From NCBI RefSeq assembly GCF_031450785.1, contig NZ_JARTWB010000002.1, forward strand, positions 2,356,001-2,420,000: DNA of 64,000 nt, given 5' to 3'. The translations under genes were made by a program, and so were the position numbers. A model generated the notes under the pieces. It was not told the origin of the DNA. It was given only the letters and a program-made list of their open reading frames with translations, and ran no database searches. The stretch's first letter is position 1; every line of letters starts with the position of its first letter. Of the stretch, positions 11,980 to 20,659 are shown piece by piece. Origin of the DNA: Caballeronia sp. LZ062 (GTDB lineage: Bacteria > Pseudomonadota > Gammaproteobacteria > Burkholderiales > Burkholderiaceae).

Positions 11980-13266
11980 TCAGAAGGCGACGTACGGTGA
12001 GCTGCCGTAGCCGACGTACACGTGGCGCCCGTAGAAGAACGGCACGCCGAAATCGAACTGGCCGGTCAAACCCAACTGGCCGCCGAGGCTGTTGAACGCG
12101 TACTTTCCGGTGCCGGATGTCAGCGTGCGCGCGCTCACGAGACTGAACGGCACGGTCGCGGTATTTCCTTCGCTGCCGGAGACCGTCGCCGTGAGCGACT
12201 GCTTGGAGCTCGGGCAATAGAACACGCTCGTGCTCGAACACAGCGGGAAATTGTCCTGGAAGAAGTTGCCGTTCGAACCCGTGTCGAAGAATGTCTGGTA
12301 GCTCGTGCCCTTGTACGTGCCGGCGAGATTACCGTACGCGTCCGTGCCCAGCTGCGTCACGCCGCTGAGCGTGTTGTTGCTCTGCGTGCCGATGCCGAAT
12401 ATCAGCGTGCCGCTCGCGCTCGCCGCGCCGGTATCCGCAACCGGCGGCAACTGGACGATGACGCCGTTGTTGTCGACCGGGAATTTCTGCACCGGATTTG
12501 CCACTTGCTGCGCGACCGGCACCGCCGTGCCCGTGCAGTTAGCGCCATTGGTGCACGAGAAGTACATGCCGTTCGCGGCGGCCGTCGCGCAATTGGTGCC
12601 GCAATCCTGCGCCAGCGTGCCGATGCCGAGAATACCGTTGGCGCCGATTTCGCCCGTGGTGTTTTCGTCGTTGCCGGACGGACAGCCGTTCAGGCCGGTC
12701 GGGGCCGCGGACGCGTCCAGATCACCGACGATCTGCACCGGCAAGCCGCTCGCGACTTCAGACCCGATGCGCACGTCCGCCTGGCGCACGGTGCCCCACG
12801 TGTAGCCGTCCGCGAAGCCGGCGCACTCGGCAAGCTGCCCGCCGTTCGGCGCCTTCGCGACCGGCAGCGCGCCGATAACCGACTGCGCCGCCGAGCTCAG
12901 AATGCGCAAGCCGAAGGAAGCGGTGTCGATCTGAATGTTGTCGATGGTCTGGCAGACGTTCGAGTTGGGCGCACAAACCGTCACCGAGACATTCGGGATA
13001 TTGACGAAGTTCGCGACGCCGCCGTTCACCGTAATCGGAACCGCGTTGGTGCCGTTGGGCGTGATCGGCTGGGCATTCGCGGTGCTGGACGAGCCGCTGG
13101 AACTGCTGCCGCCCGACGAGCCGCCGCTACTGGAACTGGAGTTGTTGTCGCTGCCGCCGCCGCATGCGGCAAGCGTGAGGGCGAGAAACAGCGCGCCGAA
13201 CCAGCGCGCGGCGTTGCCGGTGGGCCGGGAAGATGCCGCGCCGAGGCCGAGTGTCGTTCTAAGCAT
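11980..13266 (-). CDS. DUF3443 domain-containing lipoprotein
   Basis: 428 residues. A signal peptide ends in a clear lipobox (LTLAAC) followed by GGGSDNN and a Ser/Gly-rich tether of about 35 residues, so the protein is probably anchored by lipid. The globular part resembles DUF3443, a family found mainly in Burkholderia. It contains several Cys pairs and repeated glycine-rich turns such as GNFFQDNFP and LGLTGQFDFGVPFFYG, giving a beta-rich, protease-like (aspartic-protease-like barrel) impression; that last point is inference. The DUF2844 gene ends 19 bases upstream, and the two families are habitually paired. Function unknown. Confidence 0.85.
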   Translation of the reverse strand: MLRTTLGLGAASSRPTGNAARWFGALFLALTLAACGGGSDNNSSSSSGGSSGGSSSSGSSSTANAQPITPNGTNAVPITVNGGVANFVNIPNVSVTVCAPNSNVCQTIDNIQIDTASFGLRILSSAAQSVIGALPVAKAPNGGQLAECAGFADGYTWGTVRQADVRIGSEVASGLPVQIVGDLDASAAPTGLNGCPSGNDENTTGEIGANGILGIGTLAQDCGTNCATAAANGMYFSCTNGANCTGTAVPVAQQVANPVQKFPVDNNGVIVQLPPVADTGAASASGTLIFGIGTQSNNTLSGVTQLGTDAYGNLAGTYKGTSYQTFFDTGSNGNFFQDNFPLCSSTSVFYCPSSKQSLTATVSGSEGNTATVPFSLVSARTLTSGTGKYAFNSLGGQLGLTGQFDFGVPFFYGRHVYVGYGSSPYVAF

Positions 13267-13285
13267 TATCGGATTCTCCCGTCGC

Positions 13286-13807
13286 TTACTGGATGTCGCT
13301 GGCGGAAACGCCGGCGGGCAAAGACTGCGGCAGGTACGCGCTGCCCGAGAATGCGCCCATGTGGCCGCCCGAATGCACGACGAGTCCCGACGCTTCCACG
13401 CTCACCGGCCCGCGTCCGCCTCGTGCGGCGCGCTGCGCGAGCAGGCCTTGCTGATACTGCGGGAAATAGCTGCCGAGCAAGGTGGCGAGATCCGGCACGC
13501 GCGGCCCACGCCAGGCAATGCCGAACACCGTGCCGCCGGACGACACGTATTCGTTGATGACGGTGCCGCTCGCGAGCGTCGTCGAGCGGACGGTGAACGT
13601 CGATGCCGTGGATGCGCCGGACGCGCCGGACGCCCCGGTCGCGGCATGCACGACCGCATTCGCGGCGGTCGCGCCTTGCGGCGCGGTCAGCGGTTCGCCG
13701 CCGAGCGCCGCGCGCGCCGGTCCGGCTGTGCAGACGCTGAGCGCGCCTGCGAGAAAGGCCAACGATAGCCTGAGATGCCCATGACGGGGTTGCTTCGGTA
13801 CCTTCAC
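13286..13807 (-). CDS. DUF2844 domain-containing exported protein
   Basis: 173 residues starting with a GTG at 13807, read KVPKQPRHGHLRLSLAFL after the initiator. The start is decided by a perfect Shine-Dalgarno (AGGAGG) just upstream on the minus strand, and by the signal peptide it gives (cleavage near GPARAALGGE). The open frame runs further upstream to 14107, but that part has no signal sequence and no ribosome site. DUF2844 proteins are small secreted proteins of Burkholderia found beside DUF3443 lipoproteins. The pair probably forms one transcript and one envelope-associated system of unknown role. Confidence 0.85.
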   Translation of the reverse strand: MKVPKQPRHGHLRLSLAFLAGALSVCTAGPARAALGGEPLTAPQGATAANAVVHAATGASGASGASTASTFTVRSTTLASGTVINEYVSSGGTVFGIAWRGPRVPDLATLLGSYFPQYQQGLLAQRAARGGRGPVSVEASGLVVHSGGHMGAFSGSAYLPQSLPAGVSASDIQ

Positions 13808-14128
13808 TGGGCCTCCTGTCGATTCCAATGGATGGTTGTCTGCCGGGGCCGCGCGCCGTTTTCGGGGCTGCGGCCCGCTTGCCGATTGAAGCATCATAGG
13901 GATGCTATAGCCATCAGTATGCCAAATCCCGAAAAACGGCCGCGTCACGCGCACGTCGCGCGCCGTTGGGACGGAAGAATCGAACAGTAAGTCAGGCAGA
14001 AGTTCCCAGTCGATAGATGCCTTGCTAAAACGGGAGTCGAGGAAGGAATTCGGCGCAAACGCAAACGCGGAACGCATCCGAAGAGGCGCTCCGCGTCTGT
14101 GCTGCATGCCGTCAGGAAGCCCGAAGGC
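13808..14128. other. intergenic region between the che operon and the DUF2844 gene
   Basis: About 320 bases with no supported gene. It must hold the promoter of the DUF2844-DUF3443 unit (no convincing -35/-10 pair was recognised) and the terminator of the che operon at 14060-14097. A 13808-14107 open frame on the minus strand is an upstream extension of DUF2844 without coding character. Confidence 0.6.
14060..14097 (-). terminator. probable terminator of the chemotaxis operon
   Basis: On the minus strand ACGCGGAGCGC (14097-14087) pairs with GCGTTCCGCGT (14076-14066) with one mismatch and a ten-base loop. It is followed by TTGCGTTTG, an interrupted T tract. It lies about 30 bases after cheZ. 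Confidence 0.55.
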
Positions 14129-14833
14129 TCAGAAGCCGAGGCTCGCGAGCAGATCGTCTACTTGCGACTGATCCTGCACGACGTCGCTGCGCCCTTCCGG
14201 ATTGATCTGCGGTCCGTTGAGCAGACTTTCCGTACTGCCCGTCGATGACGACATCAGCGCCGCCGCCGACGCCGCGAACTGCTCGCGCCGCTCGGGCGCG
14301 ATGTTTTCCAGCAGCACGCCCAGCAGTTGCTGTTCGATCAGATACACGACGTCCGTGATCTTCTTGATCACCTGACCGGTCAGATCCTGGAAATCCTGCG
14401 CGAGCATGATTTCCAGCAGTTGCGTGTTGGTCGCCTGCGTCTTTTCCGGCACGCTTTGCAGGAAGCTGCGCGTCTGCGCGAGCAACTCGCCCGCTTCGCC
14501 CTGCGCGAGCGGCGCGCCGTACCATTGCGCCCAACGATCGTCGAGTGCCTGCGCTTCGCGCTGCATCGCTTCCTGCATCGGCTTGGCGAGTTCGATCGCG
14601 TTGAGCGCGCGGTCGGCCGCCTGCTCGGTCATCGTCGCGACGTACTTCAGGCGGTCGCGCGCGTCGGGCACGGCCTGCGCCGCGGCTTCCACTTGCTTGT
14701 CGAGACCCAGTTCGCGCATCGAGTCGCGCAGCGTGCGCGTCAATTGGCCGATGCGCGCGAGAATGCGGTCGCTCGAGAAATCGTTATCGGCCTCGGCTGC
14801 GACAGCGGAAAGTTCAGTGGTCAGATCGTTCAC
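14129..14833 (-). CDS. cheZ: chemotaxis phosphatase CheZ
   Basis: 234 residues, almost entirely helical, dephosphorylating CheY-P. The family signature AQDFQDLTGQVIKKITDVV, carrying the catalytic Gln in the DFQDLTGQ core, lies near residues 129-147. The extreme C-terminus QVDDLLASLGF is the CheY-binding helix. The gene begins 2 bases after the end of cheY and is last in the che operon, the usual place in beta-proteobacteria. Confidence 0.95.
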   Translation of the reverse strand: MNDLTTELSAVAAEADNDFSSDRILARIGQLTRTLRDSMRELGLDKQVEAAAQAVPDARDRLKYVATMTEQAADRALNAIELAKPMQEAMQREAQALDDRWAQWYGAPLAQGEAGELLAQTRSFLQSVPEKTQATNTQLLEIMLAQDFQDLTGQVIKKITDVVYLIEQQLLGVLLENIAPERREQFAASAAALMSSSTGSTESLLNGPQINPEGRSDVVQDQSQVDDLLASLGF

Positions 14834-14835
14834 GA

Positions 14836-15234
14836 TCAGCTCCCGGCTTTAGCCATCTTCTCGAGAATCTTGGTGAGCTTCTCGTCGAGCGTGGCGGCCG
14901 TGAAAGGCTTCACCACGTAACCATTCGCGCCCGCTTGCGCCGCCGCGATGATGTTCTCCTTCTTCGATTCCGCCGTCACCATCAGCACCGGCAGATGCGA
15001 CAGCGTCGCGTCCGCGCGAATCTGCTGCAGCATCGACAGGCCGTCGAGGTTCGGCATGTTCCAGTCGGAGATCACGAAGTCGAAGCCGCCGCCGCGCAGA
15101 CGCGCGAGGCCCGCCGCGCCGTCTTCTGCTTCGTCGACGTTCGAGTAGCCGAGCTCCTTCAGCAGATTACGCACGATACGTCGCATCGTCGGAAAATCGT
15201 CGACGACGAGGATCTTCATGTTCTTGTCCATCAT
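14836..15234 (-). CDS. cheY: chemotaxis response regulator CheY
   Basis: Single receiver domain of 132 residues. Acidic pocket D12/D13, phospho-acceptor D57 in [11 protein letters not shown], Thr in VTAES and Lys in VVKPF. The [12 protein letters not shown] helix is typical of motor-binding CheY proteins. Phosphorylated by CheA, it binds the flagellar switch. Two adjacent ATG codons (15234 and 15231) are possible starts; the GGGAGC ribosome site is better spaced for the second. Directly followed by cheZ. Confidence 0.95.
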   Translation of the reverse strand: MMDKNMKILVVDDFPTMRRIVRNLLKELGYSNVDEAEDGAAGLARLRGGGFDFVISDWNMPNLDGLSMLQQIRADATLSHLPVLMVTAESKKENIIAAAQAGANGYVVKPFTAATLDEKLTKILEKMAKAGS

Positions 15235-15288
15235 TGCTCCCGTGTGTTCTCAGTGCGGCGTGACACCGCGTAATTCAATTCAGTTAAA

Positions 15289-16416
15289 TCAGACGCGCTG
15301 CACGCGTTCGCCCATCGATGCCAGCCGCGCCATCACGCGCCGGCTCATTTCAGAAAGCGGCGCGATCTCGCTCGCACCGCCCATTGCAATTGCTTCGCGC
15401 GGCATGCCGAACACCACGCAACTCGCTTCGTCCTGCGCGAGCGTGTAGGCGCCCGCCTGCTGCATCTCGAGCAGCCCCGCCGCGCCGTCGCGGCCCATGC
15501 CGGTCAGAATCACGCCGATCGCGTTCTTGCCTGCATGCTGCGCGGCCGAATGGAACAGCACATCCACCGACGGACGATGCCGGTTCACCGGCGGCGCATC
15601 CGACAGATGCGCGACGTAGTTCGCCCCGCTACGCGCGAGCACGAGGTGCGCGTGGCCCGGCGCGATATACGCATGGCCCGGCAACACGCGCTCGCCGTGC
15701 TCCGCTTCCTTCACCGTGATGCGGCACAGCCCGTTCAGGCGCTGCGCGAACGACTTCGTGAAGCCCGGCGGCATGTGCTGCGCGATCAGCACCGCAGGCG
15801 CGTCCGGCGGCAGCGGCACGAGCACTTCGCGGATCGCTTCCGTGCCGCCCGTCGATGCGCCGACGATCACGAGCTTTTCCGTCGACACGAGCGGGTTGTT
15901 GATGAGCGGCGCGGGCTTCGCGCCAGCGTGACCTTGCGCGCTCGGCGCGCTCGCCGCGTGCGCGATTTGCCGCACGCGCGCCCGGGAAGCGGCGCGAACC
16001 TTGTCGGCGAGCTTCTCGGCGTAATCCAGCATGCCCTCGCGGATGCCGACTTTCGGCTTCGTCACGAAGTCCACCGCGCCCAGTTCCAGCGCGCGCAGCG
16101 TGATTTCGTTGCCGCGTTCCGTCAGCGACGACACCATCACGACCGGCATCGGCCGAAGGCGCATCAGCTTCTCCAGAAAGTCGAGGCCGTCCATGCGCGG
16201 CATTTCGACATCCAGCGTCAGCACGTCCGGGTTGTGCAGCTTGATCAGTTCACGCGCGACGAGCGGATCGGGCGCGGTCGCGCACACGTGCATGTCGGGC
16301 TGCGAGTTGATGATCTCGGTCATCAGGCTGCGCACGAGCGCCGAATCGTCGACGCACAATACTTTGATCTTCGGCGCGGCTTCTTTGCCGCCATTCGATG
16401 CATTCAACATGCTCAC
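15289..16416 (-). CDS. cheB: protein-glutamate methylesterase CheB
   Basis: 375 residues: an N-terminal receiver domain (D69 in [11 protein letters not shown]) joined to the CheB methylesterase/deamidase domain. Catalytic residues are visible as S188 in GASTGG, H214 in AQHMPPGF and D310 in GMGRDGA. It removes methyl groups from chemoreceptors and is activated by CheA. Its ATG overlaps the cheD stop codon by 4 bases (ATGA), indicating translational coupling. Confidence 0.96.
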   Translation of the reverse strand: MSMLNASNGGKEAAPKIKVLCVDDSALVRSLMTEIINSQPDMHVCATAPDPLVARELIKLHNPDVLTLDVEMPRMDGLDFLEKLMRLRPMPVVMVSSLTERGNEITLRALELGAVDFVTKPKVGIREGMLDYAEKLADKVRAASRARVRQIAHAASAPSAQGHAGAKPAPLINNPLVSTEKLVIVGASTGGTEAIREVLVPLPPDAPAVLIAQHMPPGFTKSFAQRLNGLCRITVKEAEHGERVLPGHAYIAPGHAHLVLARSGANYVAHLSDAPPVNRHRPSVDVLFHSAAQHAGKNAIGVILTGMGRDGAAGLLEMQQAGAYTLAQDEASCVVFGMPREAIAMGGASEIAPLSEMSRRVMARLASMGERVQRV

Positions 16417-17171
16417 GCCTCCTCCACCGTCTTCGCGATGCGCGCCGTCCGCGCCATCGCGCTGGTCGCACGCGCCGCGGCCGTCGATCCCGACGCGCCG
16501 AACAGCTCGACGCGCGGCTTCGTCGCGGGCGCCGCGGTTTTCGCGCGCTCCACGCCGAACAGTTCCACACGCGCACGCGCCCTTGCGAGCCGTTCCGCGC
16601 GCTCTTCCGGCGTGCGCTGCACGAGCGCCTGCTCGCGCTCGACGACGACCGGATCGTGCTGCGTCTTCAGCTTCTTGACCATCACCTGTCCCGTGCGCGG
16701 CATGAACGCGACCTTACGCGGATGCATACCCTGCAAGTCCTCGGCGACGATGCGAATCTTCTCCAGCGCGAGATAGCGCCGCACGAACTCCGAATTGCGA
16801 TCGCCGATGTTGATCGTCGTCATGCCGGCGAGCACCGCGCCGCCGCCGAACACCTTCGCTTCGAACCGCTCGCGGCGTCCGCCACGCTTGATGAGCTCGT
16901 TGATGAGCACTTCCATCGCGTAGGCGCCGTAGCGCATGGAGTCGGACGACGCGTGCGACGGGTCCGAGCCGTCATCGGGCAGCATGAAGTGATTCATGCC
17001 GCCGATGCCCGCCGTGCGATCGTTGATGCACGCCGCCACGCACGATCCGAGCACGGTCACGAGCACCATGTCTTCGCTCGTCATGTAGAACTCGTTCGGC
17101 AGCAGCTTCACGCCGGGCTTCTTGAAATGGTTGTCGAAATACAGGTTCGACGCGATCGGCAGTCCGCTCAT
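16413..17171 (-). CDS. cheD: chemoreceptor glutamine deamidase CheD
   Basis: 252 residues. The catalytic Cys (C44 in [11 protein letters not shown]) and His (H61 in GGMNHFMLP) of CheD deamidases are present, followed by a conserved region with KVFGGG. It converts receptor Gln side chains to Glu for adaptation. The C-terminal 50-60 residues (Ala/Arg-rich, after [15 protein letters not shown]) extend beyond the usual length of about 160-200 and look disordered. A repeated RVELFG motif occurs twice there (one before VERAK, one before ASGS). It overlaps cheR and cheB by 4 bases at either end. Confidence 0.94.
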   Translation of the reverse strand: MSGLPIASNLYFDNHFKKPGVKLLPNEFYMTSEDMVLVTVLGSCVAACINDRTAGIGGMNHFMLPDDGSDPSHASSDSMRYGAYAMEVLINELIKRGGRRERFEAKVFGGGAVLAGMTTINIGDRNSEFVRRYLALEKIRIVAEDLQGMHPRKVAFMPRTGQVMVKKLKTQHDPVVVEREQALVQRTPEERAERLARARARVELFGVERAKTAAPATKPRVELFGASGSTAAARATSAMARTARIAKTVEEA

Positions 17172-18097
17172 GCAGGCTCTCCCGCGAGCGCGCGCTTCGG
17201 CGCGCCCGCCGCCTTCGTGTCACGCGTGAGTTCGTACACCGTCTGACCGCGCAGCCGGAACGCCTGCGACACATACGTGAAGTTCTCCGAATGACCGGCG
17301 AACAGCAGGCCGCCCGGCTTCATCAGCGGCTCGAAGCGCGAGAGCACTTGCCCTTGCGTCGGCTTGTCGAAATAGATCATCACGTTGCGACAGAAGATCA
17401 CGTCGAACGGGCCTTTCACGTCGTAGCGCGCATCCGTCAGATTGACGCGGCCGAAGCTCACCAGCGAGCGCAACTCCGGGCGCACCTTCACAAAGCCCGC
17501 GTGCGAGCCGGTGCCCTTCAGGAAGAACCGCTTCAGGCGTTCCACCGGTATTCCCTTCACCTGATCGAGCGAATAGACGCCCGCGTCCGCCTTGGCGAGC
17601 ACCTGGCTGTCGATGTCGCTCGCGAACACCGTGCAGTGACGCGCGGCCTGCTCGCCGAGCGCCTCGACGAGCGTCATCGCGATGGAATACGGCTCTTCGC
17701 CCGTCGATGCCGCCGAGCACCACACCGACACCGGCTGCTGGCGGCGCTTCACGAAGTCCGCGAGCAGCGGGAAGTGATGCGACTCGCGGAAGAACGCCGT
17801 CAGGTTGGTCGTCAGTGCGTTGACGAAGGCTTCCCACTCGGCGTTGTCGTCGTTGGCTTCGAGACGGTCGAGGTACTGCTTGAACGTGTCCATGCCGCAG
17901 GCGCGCAGGCGTCGGGCGAGCCGGCTGTAGGCCATGTCGCGCTTGTGGTCGGACAGCGAAATTCCTGCGCGCCGATGAATCAGCTCGCGGATCCGGGCGA
18001 AGTCCGCCACGGTGAATTCGAAATCGCGCTCGACTTCCGGACCGCGTATGCCGCCGGCCAGTTCGACGCGTGCGGTGGTTGCATTACGCGTTGCCAT
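17168..18097 (-). CDS. cheR: chemoreceptor methyltransferase CheR
   Basis: 309 residues. The N-terminal helical CheR_N domain ([20 protein letters not shown]) is followed by the AdoMet-binding methyltransferase domain with [16 protein letters not shown] and [12 protein letters not shown]. It methylates glutamates of chemoreceptors. The receptor encoded directly upstream ends in a pentapeptide suited to tether CheR. The stop codon overlaps the cheD start. Confidence 0.95.
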   Translation of the reverse strand: MATRNATTARVELAGGIRGPEVERDFEFTVADFARIRELIHRRAGISLSDHKRDMAYSRLARRLRACGMDTFKQYLDRLEANDDNAEWEAFVNALTTNLTAFFRESHHFPLLADFVKRRQQPVSVWCSAASTGEEPYSIAMTLVEALGEQAARHCTVFASDIDSQVLAKADAGVYSLDQVKGIPVERLKRFFLKGTGSHAGFVKVRPELRSLVSFGRVNLTDARYDVKGPFDVIFCRNVMIYFDKPTQGQVLSRFEPLMKPGGLLFAGHSENFTYVSQAFRLRGQTVYELTRDTKAAGAPKRALAGEPA

Positions 18098-18211
18098 TCT
18101 GGTGCCTCTTGCTCTATTTGCGCCTGCTTGCGTGCTTGCTTTCGCTGCTGCGCCGGTCGTGCGCCGGGTTGTTTCGGAGTCCGCGCGCTCGACCGGTGCC
18201 GGCCGATGCGC

Positions 18212-20062
18212 TTAGAACGTTTCCCAGTCGCCGTCGTCGGCGGTCGTGGCCTTCGCGCGCGCGGCGGGTGCCGCCGCCGGTGCGCTCACGCGGGGCGCGG
18301 CTTTCGCTGCGCTTGCCGGCTTCGCTGCATCGCGGGCCTTATCCTTGATAACGGCCGTTTCCGGCGCGACGTTAGGCTGCTCTGCAACTTTCGCTGCGCT
18401 CGCGGACGATGCGCGCGACGACGGCTCGACGCGCGTGTCCTTCGCCACGGCGGGCGCAAGGCGCGCGACCGCGACCGCCGCGCTCGGCTTGGATGCCACC
18501 GCAACCGTGCCCGCGATACGCCATTGCCCGACGATCTCCTTCAACTGCCGCGTCTGGTCTTCGAGCGATGCCGCCGCCGACGCCGCCTGCTCGACGAGCG
18601 CCGCGTTCTGCTGCGTCACGCTGTCCATCTGCGTGACCGCGCGATTGACCTGCTCGATGCCGTCGGACTGCTCCTCCGAGGCCGCGCTGATCTCGCCCAT
18701 GATGTCGGTCACGCGGCGCACCGCCTGCACGATTTCGCCCATGGTTTCGCCCGCGCGTGTCACGAGGTGCGAGCCGCTTTGCACCTTCTCGGCGGAATCG
18801 CCGATCAGCGTCTTGATCTCCTTCGCCGCCGCCGCGCTACGCTGCGCGAGCGAGCGCACTTCGCCTGCCACGACCGCGAAGCCGCGTCCTTCCTCGCCCG
18901 CCCGCGCCGCTTCCACGGCCGCGTTCAACGCGAGAATGTTGGTCTGGAACGCAATGCCTTCGATCACGCCGATGATGTCCACGACCTTGCCCGAACTCGA
19001 CGCAATCGCGTTCATCGTATCGACGACCTGCTCGACGACCTGGCCGCCGCGCGACGCGATATCCGATGCGTTTACCGCGAGCTGGCTCGCCTGGCGCGCG
19101 TTGTCCGCGTTCTGCTTCACCGTGCTCGTGAGCTGTTCCATGCTGGAAGCCGTTTCTTGCAGCGACGCCGCCTGCTCTTCCGTGCGCTGCGACAGATCCG
19201 TGTTGCCGCTCGCGATTTCATGCGCGCCGACATCGATCGATTCCGCGCCGCGATGCACCGCGCCGACCATCGCGGTCAGGTTCGTGCGCATGCGCTCGAT
19301 GCCCGAGAACAAACGGCCGATTTCGTTCGTGCTGTCCGTGTGCGCCGACTTCGTGAGATCGCCGCGCGAGATGCGCTCGAAGTGGTCCACCGCGTCGTTG
19401 ATCGGCAACACGATCAGGCTGCGCAACGCGAAGCGCGTGGCGATCAGGAGCAGCACGGAAAGCGCGAGCAGTCCGCCGATGACCACGCTCAGCGTCGCGT
19501 TCTGCGAGGCGGCGCTGGCGCGCGATTGCTCCGCGTGCTTCTGCTGGAACGCGACCGCCGCCGTCACCGCCTGATCGAACGAGACGAACATCGGGCTGAT
19601 CTTCGTGTCGGCAATGGCGTGATACGCGGCCATGTCGTTCGCGCGCATCGCGGCGAACTCGGGCTCGACGCCGGTCTTCATCAGCGTGTCGTGCTGCGCG
19701 ACGAGCGTGTCGAGCGTCGCTTGAGGCAGCATCGGCTTCTTGGTGTCCAGATAGAGCTTCCAGTTCTCGTAGCTCTTGTCGAGCAGGAACTGGCCGCGCT
19801 CCATCGCCTTCTTCGCTTCGTCGGCGCTGCCCGCTTCGGTGAGCGACCGCACGCGGTCAAGCGTGATGCGCGAGCGCAGCAAGTACGACGACGTATCCGT
19901 CAGCGCGCGCATCGCCACCATGTCCTCGTCGGCGAGCGACGTGAGCGAGGCGCTCGCGGAATTCAGGCCGACGAGCGAAAGCGCGCCGATGACAGCCGCG
20001 CAACCGACGAACAACAGACCGACGAGCGTGAGCGCCGTGCGGATCGACAACTTTTTGAACAT
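18212..20062 (-). CDS. methyl-accepting chemotaxis protein
   Basis: 616 residues. Transmembrane helix 1 (about 10-30), a periplasmic four-helix-bundle sensor (about 35-190), transmembrane helix 2 (about 190-212, [19 protein letters not shown]), a HAMP domain, and the long cytoplasmic signalling domain. The hairpin tip contains [21 protein letters not shown] in pieces typical of class 36H receptors (core [15 protein letters not shown]). The very C-terminus, after an Ala/Lys-rich linker, is DWETF, nearly identical to the NWETF pentapeptide that tethers CheR/CheB in enterobacterial Tar and Tsr. The ligand cannot be read from sequence. It lies inside the che operon between cheW and cheR. Confidence 0.95.
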   Translation of the reverse strand: MFKKLSIRTALTLVGLLFVGCAAVIGALSLVGLNSASASLTSLADEDMVAMRALTDTSSYLLRSRITLDRVRSLTEAGSADEAKKAMERGQFLLDKSYENWKLYLDTKKPMLPQATLDTLVAQHDTLMKTGVEPEFAAMRANDMAAYHAIADTKISPMFVSFDQAVTAAVAFQQKHAEQSRASAASQNATLSVVIGGLLALSVLLLIATRFALRSLIVLPINDAVDHFERISRGDLTKSAHTDSTNEIGRLFSGIERMRTNLTAMVGAVHRGAESIDVGAHEIASGNTDLSQRTEEQAASLQETASSMEQLTSTVKQNADNARQASQLAVNASDIASRGGQVVEQVVDTMNAIASSSGKVVDIIGVIEGIAFQTNILALNAAVEAARAGEEGRGFAVVAGEVRSLAQRSAAAAKEIKTLIGDSAEKVQSGSHLVTRAGETMGEIVQAVRRVTDIMGEISAASEEQSDGIEQVNRAVTQMDSVTQQNAALVEQAASAAASLEDQTRQLKEIVGQWRIAGTVAVASKPSAAVAVARLAPAVAKDTRVEPSSRASSASAAKVAEQPNVAPETAVIKDKARDAAKPASAAKAAPRVSAPAAAPAARAKATTADDGDWETF

Positions 20063-20113
20063 GGCTTCCTTTCCTTGGCTCGCGACGCGTGCTTGGTGCT
20101 TCTGCGCGCCTGT

Positions 20114-20632
20114 TTAAGCGGCAACCGAGTCGATCAGCTCCATCTCGCGGCTGGTCATGAGCTTCTCGATGTCCATCAGAATCAGCATGCGGCCATCCAC
20201 CGTGCCGAGGCCCGTGAGATATTCCGACGTGAGCGTCGCGCCGAATTCGGGCGCGGGCATGACCTGATCCGTCGTCAGCGTGAGCACGTCGGACACGCCG
20301 TCCACCACCATGCCGACCACGCGATGCGCCACGTTCAGGATGATGACGACCGTCTGGTTGTCGTACTCGACGCGGCCGAGATTGAACTTGATGCGCATAT
20401 CCACGATCGGCACGATGATGCCGCGCAGATTGATCACGCCCTTGATGAACGCGGGCGCGTTCGCGATGCGCGTGACGCTGTCGTAGCCGCGAATTTCCTG
20501 CACTTTCAGGATGTCGATGCCGTACTCTTCGGCGCCGAGCGTGAAGACGAGGAACTCTTGTCCGGCGGCTTCGGCGTGCTGCGCATCGCGGCGCGACAGT
20601 GTTGCGTTTTGAATCGATTGGATGTCTGCCAT
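20114..20632 (-). CDS. cheW: chemotaxis coupling protein CheW
   Basis: 172 residues, one CheW domain (about residues 25-165) linking receptors to CheA. Typical stretches are [22 protein letters not shown], here in its usual N-terminal position, and [13 protein letters not shown] in the middle. It lies 27 bases after cheA and 51 before the receptor gene. Confidence 0.95.
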   Translation of the reverse strand: MADIQSIQNATLSRRDAQHAEAAGQEFLVFTLGAEEYGIDILKVQEIRGYDSVTRIANAPAFIKGVINLRGIIVPIVDMRIKFNLGRVEYDNQTVVIILNVAHRVVGMVVDGVSDVLTLTTDQVMPAPEFGATLTSEYLTGLGTVDGRMLILMDIEKLMTSREMELIDSVAA

Positions 20633-20659
20633 GAGAAACCCCAGTTTCGGTCGATGTGT

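Noticed and set aside
13808..14107. A longer DUF2844 protein starting at 14107
   Set aside because: The extension lacks a ribosome site and would bury the signal peptide; the GTG at 13807 has a perfect AGGAGG.
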